This document shows, in pieces, positions 17,946 through 27,412 of a stretch of 64,000 nt of DNA (its first letter is position 1; the number at the start of each line of letters is the position of its first letter). This DNA comes from Nitrospira sp. (GTDB lineage Bacteria > Nitrospirota > Nitrospiria > Nitrospirales > Nitrospiraceae). Location: the NCBI GenBank assembly GCA_031315995.1, contig JALDRG010000014.1, positions 33,189 to 97,188 on the forward strand, in the 5' to 3' direction. The position numbers were made by a program, and so were the translations under genes. The notes under the pieces are model-generated. The model was not told where the DNA came from. It saw nothing but the letters and a program-made list of their open reading frames with translations, and searched no databases.

Positions 17946-19964
17946 ATGTTACGTCTTATCAGGGAGTGGTCCGTCTTAGGCGGGATGGTATTGGTTGTGT
18001 TCGCACCAGTGGTCTGGGCGGTGTCAGGATTCGCCCAGGAACCGGTCAAGCCAGCCTCAGTGACTGAGTCCGGTCCCGCACGGGAGCCCGATCCCGTCGT
18101 GTACACGGAAGAAGTCGTGGTGTCGGCGACCAAGACGCCCTTGCCGGTGAGTCAGGTGACGAGTGCCGTGGAAGTCATCACCGAGCAGGACATGAAAAAA
18201 CAAAACATTAGGACCGTGGTGGATGCCCTTCGCCTGGCTCAGGGACTGGCGATCTTTTCGAACGGCGGTCCCGGTACGGACGTGAGCGCGCGCATGCGCG
18301 GCGGTAGTGCGAACCAGACCTTGGTCCTGATCGACGGCGCCATCGTCAACAGCGCTACCGTGGCCAGTTACAATTTTGCCAACCTGACGACCGACAACAT
18401 CGAACGGGTGGAGATTCTTCGCGGCGCCCAGAGCATGTTGTGGGGATCCGATGCCATGGGCGGCGTCATTAACATCGTGACGAAGCGGGGACAGGGGCCG
18501 TTCAAAGCAAGTGGCTTTCTGGAATATGGGTCCTTCGCCTCCTTGCGTGAAGGGGGAACGGTCTCAGGCAAGCATGGCGTGGTCGACTACAGTCTGTCGC
18601 TTTCGCGGTGGGACACCTCGAGTTTTTCGGCGGTCAACTATCGGCGCGGCGCCACCGAGCGCGATTCCTACCGCAATTGGCAAGGATCGGGACGGGTCGG
18701 GGTGGACCTGCCGCATGACGGGCGGTTCGACTTCACCATGCGCTGGATGAATTCGGACGTCCAACTCGACAACATTTCGGCGACTGCACCGAGCGATGTC
18801 TACGGGTCGAAAATTCGGAGTCAGGAATATGTTTTCAGCGGGAGCTACGAGCAGCCGATCACGAGTTGGTGGTCGCAGAAGCTCACGCTCGCACGGTCGC
18901 AGGAAGCGTCGTTGTTTCTGCCGGGAACGTTACAGCGCAGCCTCGTCACGGGACTTTTCAGCACCCCGTTCGGAGATCCGAATGAAACCCGCGTCTTATC
19001 CAATCGCCTTGAATGGCAGCATAACTTCCAACTCACCAAACTGCTGTTGATCAGTGCCGGTTATCAGTTTCGCGAGCAACAGGGGGAGAATGATACCGGA
19101 TTGACGAATCGTATCTTGAGTTCCAACGCCGGCTTCGCGCAGGCGCAGTTCAACCTTTGGGACCGCTGGTTTGCCACCGCCGGTGTGCGGCACGATAGTT
19201 ACAACGTGTTCGGCGATGCCACCACCTATCGATTGACCGGCGGCTATTACCATAAGGAAACCGACACGAAGCTCCGCGCCGGGTATTCCACCGGATTTCG
19301 AGCGCCCAGCATGAACGAATTGTTCTTTCCGAATTTCGGCAACCCCAACCTGGGCCCCGAAAAGAACCAGAGCATGGACGCGGGCATCGATCAATACCTC
19401 CTGTCGAAACAACTCAAACTCAGCGGGGGATTCTTTTGGAATCGGTATAGGGACCTGATCGTCACGACGTTCGATCCGGTCTTGTGCGCGCCGTTCAGCA
19501 CGTTCGGGTTCTGTCCGCAGCAATTGGGAAACGCCTCCACGAAGGGCTGGGAGGCCGGATTGACCTACACCTACGCGAGCGATAGGCCGTTCGTGAAAGG
19601 CGTCGTGTTGCAGGTCCAATATACCAACACGCTGACGCGCGATCTCGAAACGCAGAGCCGTCTTCCCCGTTGGCCGACCGACCAGTGGAGCGCCTCTGTC
19701 AGTTACCAACCGATTGAGCCGTTGTGGATCACGGTGATCGGCCGCTACGTCGGATCACGATTCAACACGACCGGAGACCGGCAGACCCTGCAAGCGTTCG
19801 ACGTCTGGTCCGTGGCCGTGACCTACGACGTTACCAAAGAGGTGCAGGCCTATCTTCGCGCCGAGAATCTGTTCAATGAAAAGTACGAGGAGGTGGCCAG
19901 CGCCGGCACACCGATTCGTTCGATCTTTGGCGGCGTGCGGGTCGCGTTTGGCGGAAAGTCATGA
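17946..19964 (+). CDS. btuB: TonB-dependent outer-membrane cobalamin receptor
   Basis: Outer-membrane TonB-dependent transporter, here assigned to corrinoids because it sits behind a cobalamin riboswitch beside btuFCD. Signal peptide to about residue 30 (VSGFAQ), TonB box region EEVVVSATKT, plug domain with VVDALRLAQGLAI, RMRGGSANQTLVLIDGA and ERVEILRGAQSMLWGSDAMGGVINIVTK. The 22-strand barrel follows, with the C-terminal signature AENLFNEKYEE. The length of 672 residues is normal. It is the first gene of the cob operon. Confidence 0.92.
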   Translation: MLRLIREWSVLGGMVLVVFAPVVWAVSGFAQEPVKPASVTESGPAREPDPVVYTEEVVVSATKTPLPVSQVTSAVEVITEQDMKKQNIRTVVDALRLAQGLAIFSNGGPGTDVSARMRGGSANQTLVLIDGAIVNSATVASYNFANLTTDNIERVEILRGAQSMLWGSDAMGGVINIVTKRGQGPFKASGFLEYGSFASLREGGTVSGKHGVVDYSLSLSRWDTSSFSAVNYRRGATERDSYRNWQGSGRVGVDLPHDGRFDFTMRWMNSDVQLDNISATAPSDVYGSKIRSQEYVFSGSYEQPITSWWSQKLTLARSQEASLFLPGTLQRSLVTGLFSTPFGDPNETRVLSNRLEWQHNFQLTKLLLISAGYQFREQQGENDTGLTNRILSSNAGFAQAQFNLWDRWFATAGVRHDSYNVFGDATTYRLTGGYYHKETDTKLRAGYSTGFRAPSMNELFFPNFGNPNLGPEKNQSMDAGIDQYLLSKQLKLSGGFFWNRYRDLIVTTFDPVLCAPFSTFGFCPQQLGNASTKGWEAGLTYTYASDRPFVKGVVLQVQYTNTLTRDLETQSRLPRWPTDQWSASVSYQPIEPLWITVIGRYVGSRFNTTGDRQTLQAFDVWSVAVTYDVTKEVQAYLRAENLFNEKYEEVASAGTPIRSIFGGVRVAFGGKS

Positions 19965-19984
19965 GGAAGGGGTAGAGGGACCCT

Positions 19985-21379
19985 ATGTCATATCCTCGTG
20001 TGGCCATCGCCGGCACCAACAGCGGGGTCGGCAAGACGACGGTCACCCTGGCCCTCATGGCGGGCTTGAAGGCCAGGGGCCGTCTCATCCAGCCCTTCAA
20101 GGCCGGGCCGGATTTCATCGATCCCGGCCATCACCAGGCCGTCACCGGCAGACCTTCACGCAATCTGGACGGCTGGATGCTGGGGGAGGCCGTCAATCGC
20201 CGTCTGTTCGCCCGCACGGCAGCGGACGCGGACTTGTCGATCATCGAAGGCATGATGGGGCTCTTCGACGGCAGTTCGGCACGGCATGAGAAGGGCAGCA
20301 CGGCCGAATTGGCGAAGCAGCTGAACGCGCCGGTGATGCTCGTGATCGACGGCAGCGCGATGGCGCGCTCGGCCGCGGCCATGGCAGCGGGTTATGCGAA
20401 GTTTGATCCTGCCTTACAAGTGAAGGCCGTGCTGTTCAATCGCGTGCAAAGCGACGGGCATTTTCAATTGCTGAAAGATGCCGTAGAGGCTGAGACCGAC
20501 CTCATGGTGCTGGGGTATCTCAGACCCGATGCCTCCGTGACGATTCCAGACCGGCACCTCGGCTTGCGGACCGCCATCGAACAGGGCCAAACCGATCTCT
20601 ATGACCGGCTGGCGCGATCCGCCGCAGACACGGTCGATCTCGATCGGGTGGAAGCGTTAGCTCGATCAGCCGGCGACTTTCCCATTGAGGCGGTGACGCC
20701 GATCCCGATCAGTCGCTCATCCTCGGTCCGTATCGGCGTCGCGCACGATGCGGCCTTTTGTTTTTATTACCAGGACAACCTGGAGCTGCTTCAGGCGGCG
20801 GGGGCGGAGATCGTGAAGTTTTCGCCGTTGCGGGATGCCGCACCGCCGGATGTTGATCTGCTCTATCTCGGCGGAGGCTACCCGGAACTCTATGGAGAGG
20901 CCTTGGCGAACAACAGCCCGATGCGAAGCGGAATCCGCGCCTTTGCCGAACGGGGCGGGGCGCTCTACGCCGAATGTGGCGGACTCATGTATTTGACCCA
21001 AGCGATACGCGATGGGGAGGGCAGGCAGCACGAAATGGTTGGGCTGTTCCAGGCCGAAACGGTCATGCGAAAAGCGGGACTCACCATTGGTTACCGCAGG
21101 GTCGAGGTTGATCAGCCCTGTCTCCTCGGACAACCAGGCACCCTCGTGCGAGGGCATGAATTTCATTACTCCCTGCTTCAACCGACCGGTGAGTTGCGCT
21201 ACGCCTGCACCCTGTCGGATGCGGACGGGAGGCCGATCGGTCAGGATGGATTGACGGCGAGAAATACGCTCGCACTCTACAGCCACCTCCATTTCGGAAG
21301 TGCGCCGGATGTGGTCACAACCTTGGTTGCTGCGGCGGATCGATCACGACCGCGAGCGACTTTCAGTGGAGGGGTCTGA
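19985..21379 (+). CDS. cbiA: Cobyrinate a,c-diamide synthase
   Basis: Glutamine-dependent ATP enzyme amidating the a and c side chains of cobyrinic acid. The N-terminal P-loop-like AGTNSGVGKTTVTLALMAGL and the following QPFKAGPDFIDPGHH are diagnostic of CbiA/CobB. The C-terminal class I glutaminase-like domain shows LYLGGGYPELY and YAECGGLMYL with the nucleophile Cys. The length of 464 residues is typical. Cobyrinate is not made by any gene in this window, so the earlier corrin-ring genes are elsewhere or absent. Confidence 0.95.
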   Translation: MSYPRVAIAGTNSGVGKTTVTLALMAGLKARGRLIQPFKAGPDFIDPGHHQAVTGRPSRNLDGWMLGEAVNRRLFARTAADADLSIIEGMMGLFDGSSARHEKGSTAELAKQLNAPVMLVIDGSAMARSAAAMAAGYAKFDPALQVKAVLFNRVQSDGHFQLLKDAVEAETDLMVLGYLRPDASVTIPDRHLGLRTAIEQGQTDLYDRLARSAADTVDLDRVEALARSAGDFPIEAVTPIPISRSSSVRIGVAHDAAFCFYYQDNLELLQAAGAEIVKFSPLRDAAPPDVDLLYLGGGYPELYGEALANNSPMRSGIRAFAERGGALYAECGGLMYLTQAIRDGEGRQHEMVGLFQAETVMRKAGLTIGYRRVEVDQPCLLGQPGTLVRGHEFHYSLLQPTGELRYACTLSDADGRPIGQDGLTARNTLALYSHLHFGSAPDVVTTLVAAADRSRPRATFSGGV

Positions 21380-21380
21380 C

Positions 21381-21980
21381 ATGATCGATCAGAAGGACCA
21401 TCAATCGAAGATGCAGCGGCTGAAGGCCTCGGTGGACCGACGAATCGAGGAGGCGCAACAGGAGAAGGGCCTCCTGATCGTGTATACGGGTTCAGGAAAG
21501 GGCAAGACCACGGCGGCGTTGGGAATGGCCTTGCGCTGTCTCGGCCACGGCATGAAGGTCGCCGTCGTGCAATTCATCAAGGGCGCCATCGACACGGCGG
21601 AGGAGCGCGTCCTGAAATCGTTCGGCGACCGCGTGACGTTTCTTCGCATGGGAGAAGGGTATACCTGGGACACGCAGGATCGCGAACGCGACACGCAATT
21701 CGCACAGCGCGCCTGGGTACAGGTCTGCGAATTCATGGGCGATCCTTCCTATGCAATGGTGATCCTGGATGAGTTCAACATCGCCCTCCAGCATGGGTAC
21801 GTCTCCGTCGACGAGGTCCTGCCACGCTTGACCACACGCCCACCCATGCAACATGTCGTCATCACGGGTCGGGGAGCCCCGCCCGAATTGATGGAGGCCG
21901 CCGATCTGGTCACCGAGATGAAACAGGTGAAGCATCCCTTTCGCAAGGGCGTGAAGGCGCAACCGGGGGTGGAGTTTTGA
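21381..21980 (+). CDS. cobO: Corrinoid adenosyltransferase, CobA/CobO type
   Basis: Transfers the 5'-deoxyadenosyl group of ATP to the reduced cobalt of corrinoids. The P-loop GSGKGKTTAALG, the segment VVQFIKGAIDTAEE, the EEFNIAL-like DEFNIAL and the TGRGAPPELMEAADLVTEM end are diagnostic. The ATG at 21381 follows GGAGGGG and is preferred over upstream in-frame codons inside cbiA. It is one of two unrelated adenosyltransferases in this operon (see 22259-22858). Confidence 0.95.
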   Translation: MIDQKDHQSKMQRLKASVDRRIEEAQQEKGLLIVYTGSGKGKTTAALGMALRCLGHGMKVAVVQFIKGAIDTAEERVLKSFGDRVTFLRMGEGYTWDTQDRERDTQFAQRAWVQVCEFMGDPSYAMVILDEFNIALQHGYVSVDEVLPRLTTRPPMQHVVITGRGAPPELMEAADLVTEMKQVKHPFRKGVKAQPGVEF

Positions 21981-22174
21981 GGGGGCCGGTCACCAAGACC
22001 TGTGAGCATTGCCGGCAGCCGTTCGAGTGTGTCGGGTATCAATGCTGGTGCGGGAAGATCGGCATTACCGAAACGCAGATGGACTGGATCGCCGCGCGGT
22101 TTCAGGATTGCTTGTGTCCCACCTGTCTGCAGCTTGTGGCGGAGGGGGCACTGGGACCGGAGGTTCCAGATTGA
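21977..22174 (+). CDS. Cysteine-rich CWC-type small protein
   Basis: 65-residue protein with eight Cys: CEHCRQPFEC, CWCG and CLCPTCL, the arrangement of the Cys-rich CWC family. It probably binds zinc or another metal. It begins at a TTG overlapping the cobO stop (4 bp) after GGGGGTGGAG, so coupling with the adenosyltransferase is likely. No function is established; its place between two adenosyltransferase genes suggests a link to corrinoid or cobalt handling, but that is only context. Confidence 0.75.
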   Translation: MRGPVTKTCEHCRQPFECVGYQCWCGKIGITETQMDWIAARFQDCLCPTCLQLVAEGALGPEVPD

Positions 22175-22258
22175 AAGCCCGACGCTCTGTCCGTAGCGGA
22201 AGAAGCCCCTCCTGTTCCATGACAAAATGGACTTACAAGTGAGGGATGGAAAGGAACG

Positions 22259-22858
22259 ATGATGCGAATTACCAAGGTGTATACCAGAACCGGTGATGCG
22301 GGCAAAACGAGGCTGGCCGGGGGCCAGGAGGTGTGGAAAGACTGTCTGCAGGTCGAAGCCTACGGCACGGTCGATGAATTGAACGCCTCGATCGGGTTGG
22401 CGCGGGCGATGAACGCCGAGGCGGCGACGAAGTCTGCGGCCTCGATGCAGTTGGAAGAAGACCTGCGTTGGGTGCAGAACAAGCTCTTTGATGTCGGAAG
22501 CATTTTGGCCACGGTGCCGGGCCAAACCTTTCCCAACATGCCGGAGGTCACGGCTCAGGATGTGACGAAGCTCGAAACGATGATCGATCGATGCCAAGAG
22601 GAGCTCACTCCGTTGAAAGAATTCATTCTGCCCGGCGGCGGGAAAGTCTCGGCCACGCTTCATCAGGCGAGAACGATCTGCCGCCGCGCGGAACGGATCT
22701 GCATCCATTTGAGCCGTGAGGAGTCGGTCGCGGCGGAGCTCAACAAGTACCTGAACCGGTTGAGTGATGCCCTGTTCGTCCTGGCTCGATGGGTCTCGAA
22801 GACGCAGGGGGAGCCGGAGTTTCTGTGGGAACGCGAATCCAGCAGGCCGGCTGGGTGA
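22259..22858 (+). CDS. pduO: ATP:cob(I)alamin adenosyltransferase, PduO type
   Basis: Second corrinoid adenosyltransferase, structurally unrelated to CobA/CobO: a trimeric four-helix-bundle enzyme. Seen are the N-terminal ATP-binding TKVYTRTGDAGKTRL, the VEAYGTVDELNASIG helix, FILPGGGKVSATLHQARTICRRAER and the final LNRLSDALFVLARW, all typical. The start ATG ATG at 22259 follows GGAAAGGAACG. An 84-bp gap separates it from the upstream gene, the longest inside the operon. Confidence 0.95.
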   Translation: MMRITKVYTRTGDAGKTRLAGGQEVWKDCLQVEAYGTVDELNASIGLARAMNAEAATKSAASMQLEEDLRWVQNKLFDVGSILATVPGQTFPNMPEVTAQDVTKLETMIDRCQEELTPLKEFILPGGGKVSATLHQARTICRRAERICIHLSREESVAAELNKYLNRLSDALFVLARWVSKTQGEPEFLWERESSRPAG

Positions 22859-22862
22859 GCCG

Positions 22863-23399
22863 ATGAAAACGCCCACGGCCAAACGGTCACGTCTCATTCT
22901 GATTCTGGGCGGCGCCGCATCAGGAAAGAGTCAAGCGGCGCTGGATCGGGCGGGCCGGATCGGCCCGAAGGCGTTTGTTGCGACAGGGCAGGCTCTGGAC
23001 GGCGAAATGAAAGCGCGCATCGCCCGGCACCGAGAGACTCGTTCCCCAGACTGGATCACCGCCGAAGTGCCGCGTGAATTGGCCGGCTGGTTTCGATCGG
23101 ACGGCCACGCCTATCGCACAATCGTGGTGGATTGTTTGACACTCTGGCTCAGCAATGTCGGTGGCCGGCGTATCGCCCAGACCGATGTGACCGGCCTGGT
23201 GGACGACTTGCTGCAGGCCATTCGAGTCATTCCGGCGAAGGTGGTGCTGGTGAGCAATGAGTTAGGATTCGGGCTGGTTCCGGCCGTCCGCAGCGCGCGG
23301 GTCTTCCGTGATGTCGCGGGGCGAGTGAATCAGCAAATCGCTCATGCGGCCGACGAGGTGTATATGGTTATCAGCGGACAGTCGCTCAGGCTCAAATGA
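22863..23399 (+). CDS. cobU: Adenosylcobinamide kinase/guanylyltransferase
   Basis: Bifunctional enzyme phosphorylating adenosylcobinamide and attaching GMP during nucleotide-loop assembly. P-loop GGAASGKSQ, the guanylylation-site region [10 protein letters not shown] (His), [11 protein letters not shown] and [11 protein letters not shown] are diagnostic. ATG at 22863 is chosen; the longer in-frame reading starts inside pduO. It is 4 bp downstream of the pduO stop. Its length (178 residues) is normal. Confidence 0.95.
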   Translation: MKTPTAKRSRLILILGGAASGKSQAALDRAGRIGPKAFVATGQALDGEMKARIARHRETRSPDWITAEVPRELAGWFRSDGHAYRTIVVDCLTLWLSNVGGRRIAQTDVTGLVDDLLQAIRVIPAKVVLVSNELGFGLVPAVRSARVFRDVAGRVNQQIAHAADEVYMVISGQSLRLK

Positions 23400-23415
23400 A
23401 ACGGGGGAAGACTCA

Positions 23416-24471
23416 ATGACGCTCGATGAGGTGTTGGCACACATTCAGCCGGTCGATCAGGCGATTGCCGCACGGACGCAAGCTCGTCTGGACCGATTGA
23501 CCAAACCACTCGGTAGCCTGGGGCGGTTGGAAGAAACCGCCGTACGGTATGCCACGATCACGGGAGAGCTGAAACCCACCGTGCCGCGTGGGGCCGTGTT
23601 CACATTCGCCGCCGACCACGGAGTGGCGTCCGAAGGGGTGAGTGCCTATCCCTCCGAAGTCACGCCGCAAATGGTGCTGAATTTTCTTCGAGGCGGCGCC
23701 GGGGTGAATGTGTTGGCGCGGCATGCCGGGGTCGAGGTACGCGTGGTGGATATCGGGGTCGCCTACGACTTTGGTTCGGCGCCTGGGCTCATTCAGAAAA
23801 AGGTCATGCCGGGTACGAACAATCTGCTGGTTGAACCGGCGATGAGCCGTGAGCAGGCCATCGAGGCCCTGCAGATCGGGATCGATTTGGCCGTGGAGGC
23901 CGCGCGTGAAGGCATCGGCCTGATTGGAACCGGCGAGATGGGTATCGGGAACACGACGCCGAGCGCGGCGATGACAGCGGTGATGACCGGCCGGCCTGTG
24001 GCTGAAGTGACGGGCCGTGGAACCGGCATCGATGACGCGGGCCATGCCCACAAAGTTGCCGTCATACAACAGGCGCTCGAACGGCATCGTCCGAACCGAT
24101 CCGACCCACTCGAGGTGCTGACCCAGGTGGGCGGTTTAGAAATAGCCGGCCTAGCCGGGCTCATCCTTGGCGCGGCGGCAGAACGGATACCGGTGGTCTT
24201 GGATGGTTTCATTGCCGGCGCGGCGGCCTTGATTGCAGTCGGGATGCAGCCGCTGTGCCGAGACTATTTGATTGCGTCGCATCGCTCGGTTGAGCGTGGA
24301 CACCAGGCGATTCTGGAGTATCTCGGCCTGAAGCCATTGCTGGATCTAGAGTTGAGGCTCGGAGAAGGGACGGGAGCTTGTCTCGGAATGAGCCTCGTGC
24401 AGGCCTCGATCAAGATTCTCACGGAAATGGCGACGTTCGAGGAAGCGGGAGTATCGGATCGTGAGGCGTGA
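23416..24471 (+). CDS. cobT: Nicotinate-nucleotide:dimethylbenzimidazole phosphoribosyltransferase
   Basis: Activates the lower ligand base by making alpha-ribazole phosphate. The sequence has [48 protein letters not shown] and the [15 protein letters not shown] glycine-rich segment; the catalytic Glu of CobT is expected near the C-terminal [15 protein letters not shown]. At 351 residues it is complete. No bluB or other dimethylbenzimidazole-making gene is present in the window. Confidence 0.96.
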   Translation: MTLDEVLAHIQPVDQAIAARTQARLDRLTKPLGSLGRLEETAVRYATITGELKPTVPRGAVFTFAADHGVASEGVSAYPSEVTPQMVLNFLRGGAGVNVLARHAGVEVRVVDIGVAYDFGSAPGLIQKKVMPGTNNLLVEPAMSREQAIEALQIGIDLAVEAAREGIGLIGTGEMGIGNTTPSAAMTAVMTGRPVAEVTGRGTGIDDAGHAHKVAVIQQALERHRPNRSDPLEVLTQVGGLEIAGLAGLILGAAAERIPVVLDGFIAGAAALIAVGMQPLCRDYLIASHRSVERGHQAILEYLGLKPLLDLELRLGEGTGACLGMSLVQASIKILTEMATFEEAGVSDREA

Positions 24472-24474
24472 ACG

Positions 24475-25353
24475 GTGAAACGTGACATGCCGAACGAAGA
24501 AACCGTGGACCCGGCGCCCGCTCATCCAGCAGCATCCGGGCTCTGCAGGCTGCACAAGAGTGGCAATGCTCCTCATGTGCCACAGGTTCCGTGCTCCGTC
24601 TTCCGTCCATTCATCCTGGCTTGGCATTTCCTGACGGCGATTCCGATCAGTCGGACGCACCATGAACCGACAGCCGGCGAGTTGGCTGCGTCGATGGGCT
24701 GGTACTCCACGGTCGGCCTTATGATCGGCGGATTCCTGGCGATGGCCGACCTTGGCTTGCGCGGGTTTCTCACGGCCGAGGTGGTGAACGTGCTGTTGAT
24801 TCTCTTGTTGGTGCTCATGACGCGTGGGTTGCATCAAGACGGGCTGGCGGACACGGTGGATGGATTGGCCGGCGGACGCACGGCGGTCGACCGGTTGCGC
24901 ATCATGCGCGATCCGAGCATCGGGGCGCTCGGTGCGACAGGGCTGTTTCTCTCCCTGATGCTCCGCTATGCCGGACTGCTTGCCCTTCCTCACCAGTTGC
25001 GGCTTCCCGCGCTGGTCTGTATGCCCGCAGTCGGCCGGTGGGCTATGGTGGCCGTCGCCTGGTCCTCTCCCTCTGCAAGGAGCGACGGTGGATTGGCCGC
25101 GGCTTTTCTGACACATGTATCCTGGCGACAGGTGCTGCTCTCCACTCTTGTCCTGGTCTGCGCGCTGGCAGCAGGATTGGGAGGACCTGCCGCGCTGGTG
25201 ACGATGGTCGCGGGAGCAGTGGTAGTGGTCGTCGTGCGGCGAGGTTGCCGGGCCTGGTTCGGTGGAGTGACGGGAGATCTGCTCGGCGCGACAAACGAGC
25301 TGATAGAGATTCTCTTCCTCCTATTGATCCCGGTGTTGGTGATGGCGCGATGA
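24475..25353 (+). CDS. cobS: Adenosylcobinamide-GDP ribazoletransferase (cobalamin synthase)
   Basis: Integral membrane enzyme joining alpha-ribazole phosphate to adenosylcobinamide-GDP. The conserved part begins FRPFILAWHFLTAIPIS; RGLHQDGLADTVDGLAGG and RIMRDPSIGALG are the family's metal and substrate motifs, and about six hydrophobic helices follow. The first 43 residues are unusual: they are encoded partly by a CGTGAA-type repeat at the cobT/cobS junction and have no counterpart in typical CobS. Starts at GTG 24475, ATG 24487 or GTG 24577 are all possible. Confidence 0.92.
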   Translation: MKRDMPNEETVDPAPAHPAASGLCRLHKSGNAPHVPQVPCSVFRPFILAWHFLTAIPISRTHHEPTAGELAASMGWYSTVGLMIGGFLAMADLGLRGFLTAEVVNVLLILLLVLMTRGLHQDGLADTVDGLAGGRTAVDRLRIMRDPSIGALGATGLFLSLMLRYAGLLALPHQLRLPALVCMPAVGRWAMVAVAWSSPSARSDGGLAAAFLTHVSWRQVLLSTLVLVCALAAGLGGPAALVTMVAGAVVVVVVRRGCRAWFGGVTGDLLGATNELIEILFLLLIPVLVMAR

Positions 25354-26306
25354 CCGGCGTCGATCTCCTTCTGGCGACGGCCTTGGATGCAGTGGCGGGG
25401 GATCCTCGTTGGCTACCCCATCCGGTCCGGGGAATGGGCGCGGTAATTGCCTGGTATGACCACCGGATTCGTGCGTTGTGCCGGACTGATGAAACATTGC
25501 GGATCGCGGGGGCGGTTCTCGCGATAGGCTTACCGGTCGCGGTGTATATGGCTGCGGCCTTCGTGATCGCGGAGGCCGCGGCGTTTGCTCCGTGGTTGGG
25601 GCACGCCGTCGGAATTATATTGGCCTATACGACGCTCGCCGGTCGCGACCTGTTGGACCATGTCCGGGTGGTCGGCCTTGAGTTGGCTCGTGGCAATCTG
25701 TCCGCGGCGCGACAGGCGGTAGCCATGATCGTCGGACGCGATACCGCCACTCTGGACGAGCCTGAGATCGTGCGCGCGACGGTCGAAACGATCGCGGAGA
25801 GCACGTCGGACGGCATTATCGCGCCGATCGTGTATCTGACTCTCGGAGGAGCGCCGCTGGCATTGGCCTACAAGGCGATCAATACGCTCGACTCCATGGT
25901 CGGTCATCGCGACGCTCGGTATGAGTATTTCGGCTGGGCTTCCGCCCGGCTCGATGATGCGGCAAACTGGATTCCCGCCCGATTGACCGGGACCTTCATC
26001 GCATTGGCGGCCGGACTGGCCACCTGGCAGTGGGAAAGAGTCCGATCCAGTTGGCATATCCTGCACCGGGACGGGGACAAGCATGCCAGCCCGAACAGCG
26101 GCAGGCCGGAAGCCGCCATGGCCGGGGCCTTAGGCGTGCAACTCGGCGGCAGGAATTATTACGACGGGGTTCCAGAGGAGCGCTCGCCGATCGGGGAGGG
26201 CCCCTCTCACTTGACCATCAATCACATCGCTGAAGCGAGGGACATCATGGTGGTCACCTGGGGACTCGGCCTGTTCTTTGCCCTGCTGTCCCTGTGGCAG
26301 TCATGA
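25350..26306 (+). CDS. cbiB: Adenosylcobinamide-phosphate synthase
   Basis: Membrane enzyme attaching aminopropanol (phosphate) to adenosylcobyric acid. Diagnostic stretches are LDAVAGDPRWLPHPVRGMG at the N-terminus, ETIAESTSDGIIAPI, YKAINTLDSMVGHRDARY and the C-terminal HASPNSGRPEAAMAGALG. The ATG at 25350 overlaps the cobS stop by 4 bp and is preferred over upstream in-frame starts. The 318-residue length is normal. Confidence 0.95.
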   Translation: MTGVDLLLATALDAVAGDPRWLPHPVRGMGAVIAWYDHRIRALCRTDETLRIAGAVLAIGLPVAVYMAAAFVIAEAAAFAPWLGHAVGIILAYTTLAGRDLLDHVRVVGLELARGNLSAARQAVAMIVGRDTATLDEPEIVRATVETIAESTSDGIIAPIVYLTLGGAPLALAYKAINTLDSMVGHRDARYEYFGWASARLDDAANWIPARLTGTFIALAAGLATWQWERVRSSWHILHRDGDKHASPNSGRPEAAMAGALGVQLGGRNYYDGVPEERSPIGEGPSHLTINHIAEARDIMVVTWGLGLFFALLSLWQS

Positions 26307-27412
26307 GATACATCGGTCACGGCGGCGACGTGTATGGCGCGGCGCGTGAACTGGGGCGCGGGGTTCATCGTCTTCTTGATTTCAGCGCCAGCATCAATCC
26401 CCTAGGACCTTCGCCCAGGGCATTGCGTGCGATTCACGGTGCCGAAGCGCTGATCAGTCACTATCCGGACCCGGCTTGTTGGGACCTTCGGCAGGCCTTG
26501 GCCTCGCATTGGGGCCGGCCCGCCGATGCATTTCTTATTGGAAACGGGTCCACCGAATTGATTCACCTCCTGCCGCAGGCGCTGCAGATTCGGCATCTCT
26601 TGATCGTCGGGCCCACGTTTTCAGAGTATGCGACGGCAATGAACCGATCCGCAGGACGGGTGAGCATGGTGATGGGTGAGCGTGCCGACGGGTATCGCCT
26701 GTCGGTCGGACAGGTGATGGCTGCCATGCAGCGGACTGCGCAGGCGGGCAGAGGTCAGCCTGCCATGGATGCGGTCCTCCTGTGCAATCCGAATAGTCCG
26801 ACCGGTCATACCTACGAGGCAGAGACCGTGGGCAAACTGGCGCGTCTGGCGGCCCGTCGACGCGTATGGTGTATCGTCGATGAAACCTTTGCCGAGTACT
26901 GTACCGGCACGTCGATTCTGTCACGAGTCCTTCCCGCGCGAACGATCGTGCTGCGCAGCTTTACCAAATTTTATGGGTTGCCTGGACTCCGTGTGGGATA
27001 TGCGGTGGCGAAGGCCGACGTCATCGCACGAATGGGGGCACAACTGCCGCCTTGGTCCGTGAACATGTTGGCTCAGCGCGCCGCCGTCGCCGCGCTGCAG
27101 GACGTTCGGCATGCCGGGCGAAGCGTTCGGTTCATGGCACGGGAGCGAGCCCGTTTCCAGAAGGCCCTGACGCGGTTGCCTGATTGCACGGTCTTTCCCT
27201 CTGCCGCCAATTTTCTCTTGATCGAATTGCCGGTCGGACAGCAGGCGACAGTGGTGGTGGCCGCCCTCGGCCGGCAGGGGCTCTTGATTCGGGATTGTTC
27301 GCAGGTGCCCGGACTAAATGATCGTTCCGTGCGAGTCGCAGTTCGAACGCGGGCTGACAATGATCGCCTCCTACAGGCGCTGTCCGTGGCCATCCAAGGG
27401 AACGGGAGATGA
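26303..27412 (+). CDS. cobD: Threonine-phosphate decarboxylase-like PLP enzyme
   Basis: Fold type I PLP enzyme related to histidinol-phosphate aminotransferase, producing aminopropanol phosphate for CbiB. It begins HGGDVYGAARELG, a CobD/CobC hallmark, and DFSASINPLGPSP. The PLP Lys lies in RSFTKFYGLPGLRVGY, and CNPNSPTG holds the conserved Asn. ATG 26303 overlaps the cbiB stop (ATGA). Immediate adjacency to cbiB supports the decarboxylase role over aminotransferase. Confidence 0.93.
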   Translation: MRYIGHGGDVYGAARELGRGVHRLLDFSASINPLGPSPRALRAIHGAEALISHYPDPACWDLRQALASHWGRPADAFLIGNGSTELIHLLPQALQIRHLLIVGPTFSEYATAMNRSAGRVSMVMGERADGYRLSVGQVMAAMQRTAQAGRGQPAMDAVLLCNPNSPTGHTYEAETVGKLARLAARRRVWCIVDETFAEYCTGTSILSRVLPARTIVLRSFTKFYGLPGLRVGYAVAKADVIARMGAQLPPWSVNMLAQRAAVAALQDVRHAGRSVRFMARERARFQKALTRLPDCTVFPSAANFLLIELPVGQQATVVVAALGRQGLLIRDCSQVPGLNDRSVRVAVRTRADNDRLLQALSVAIQGNGR

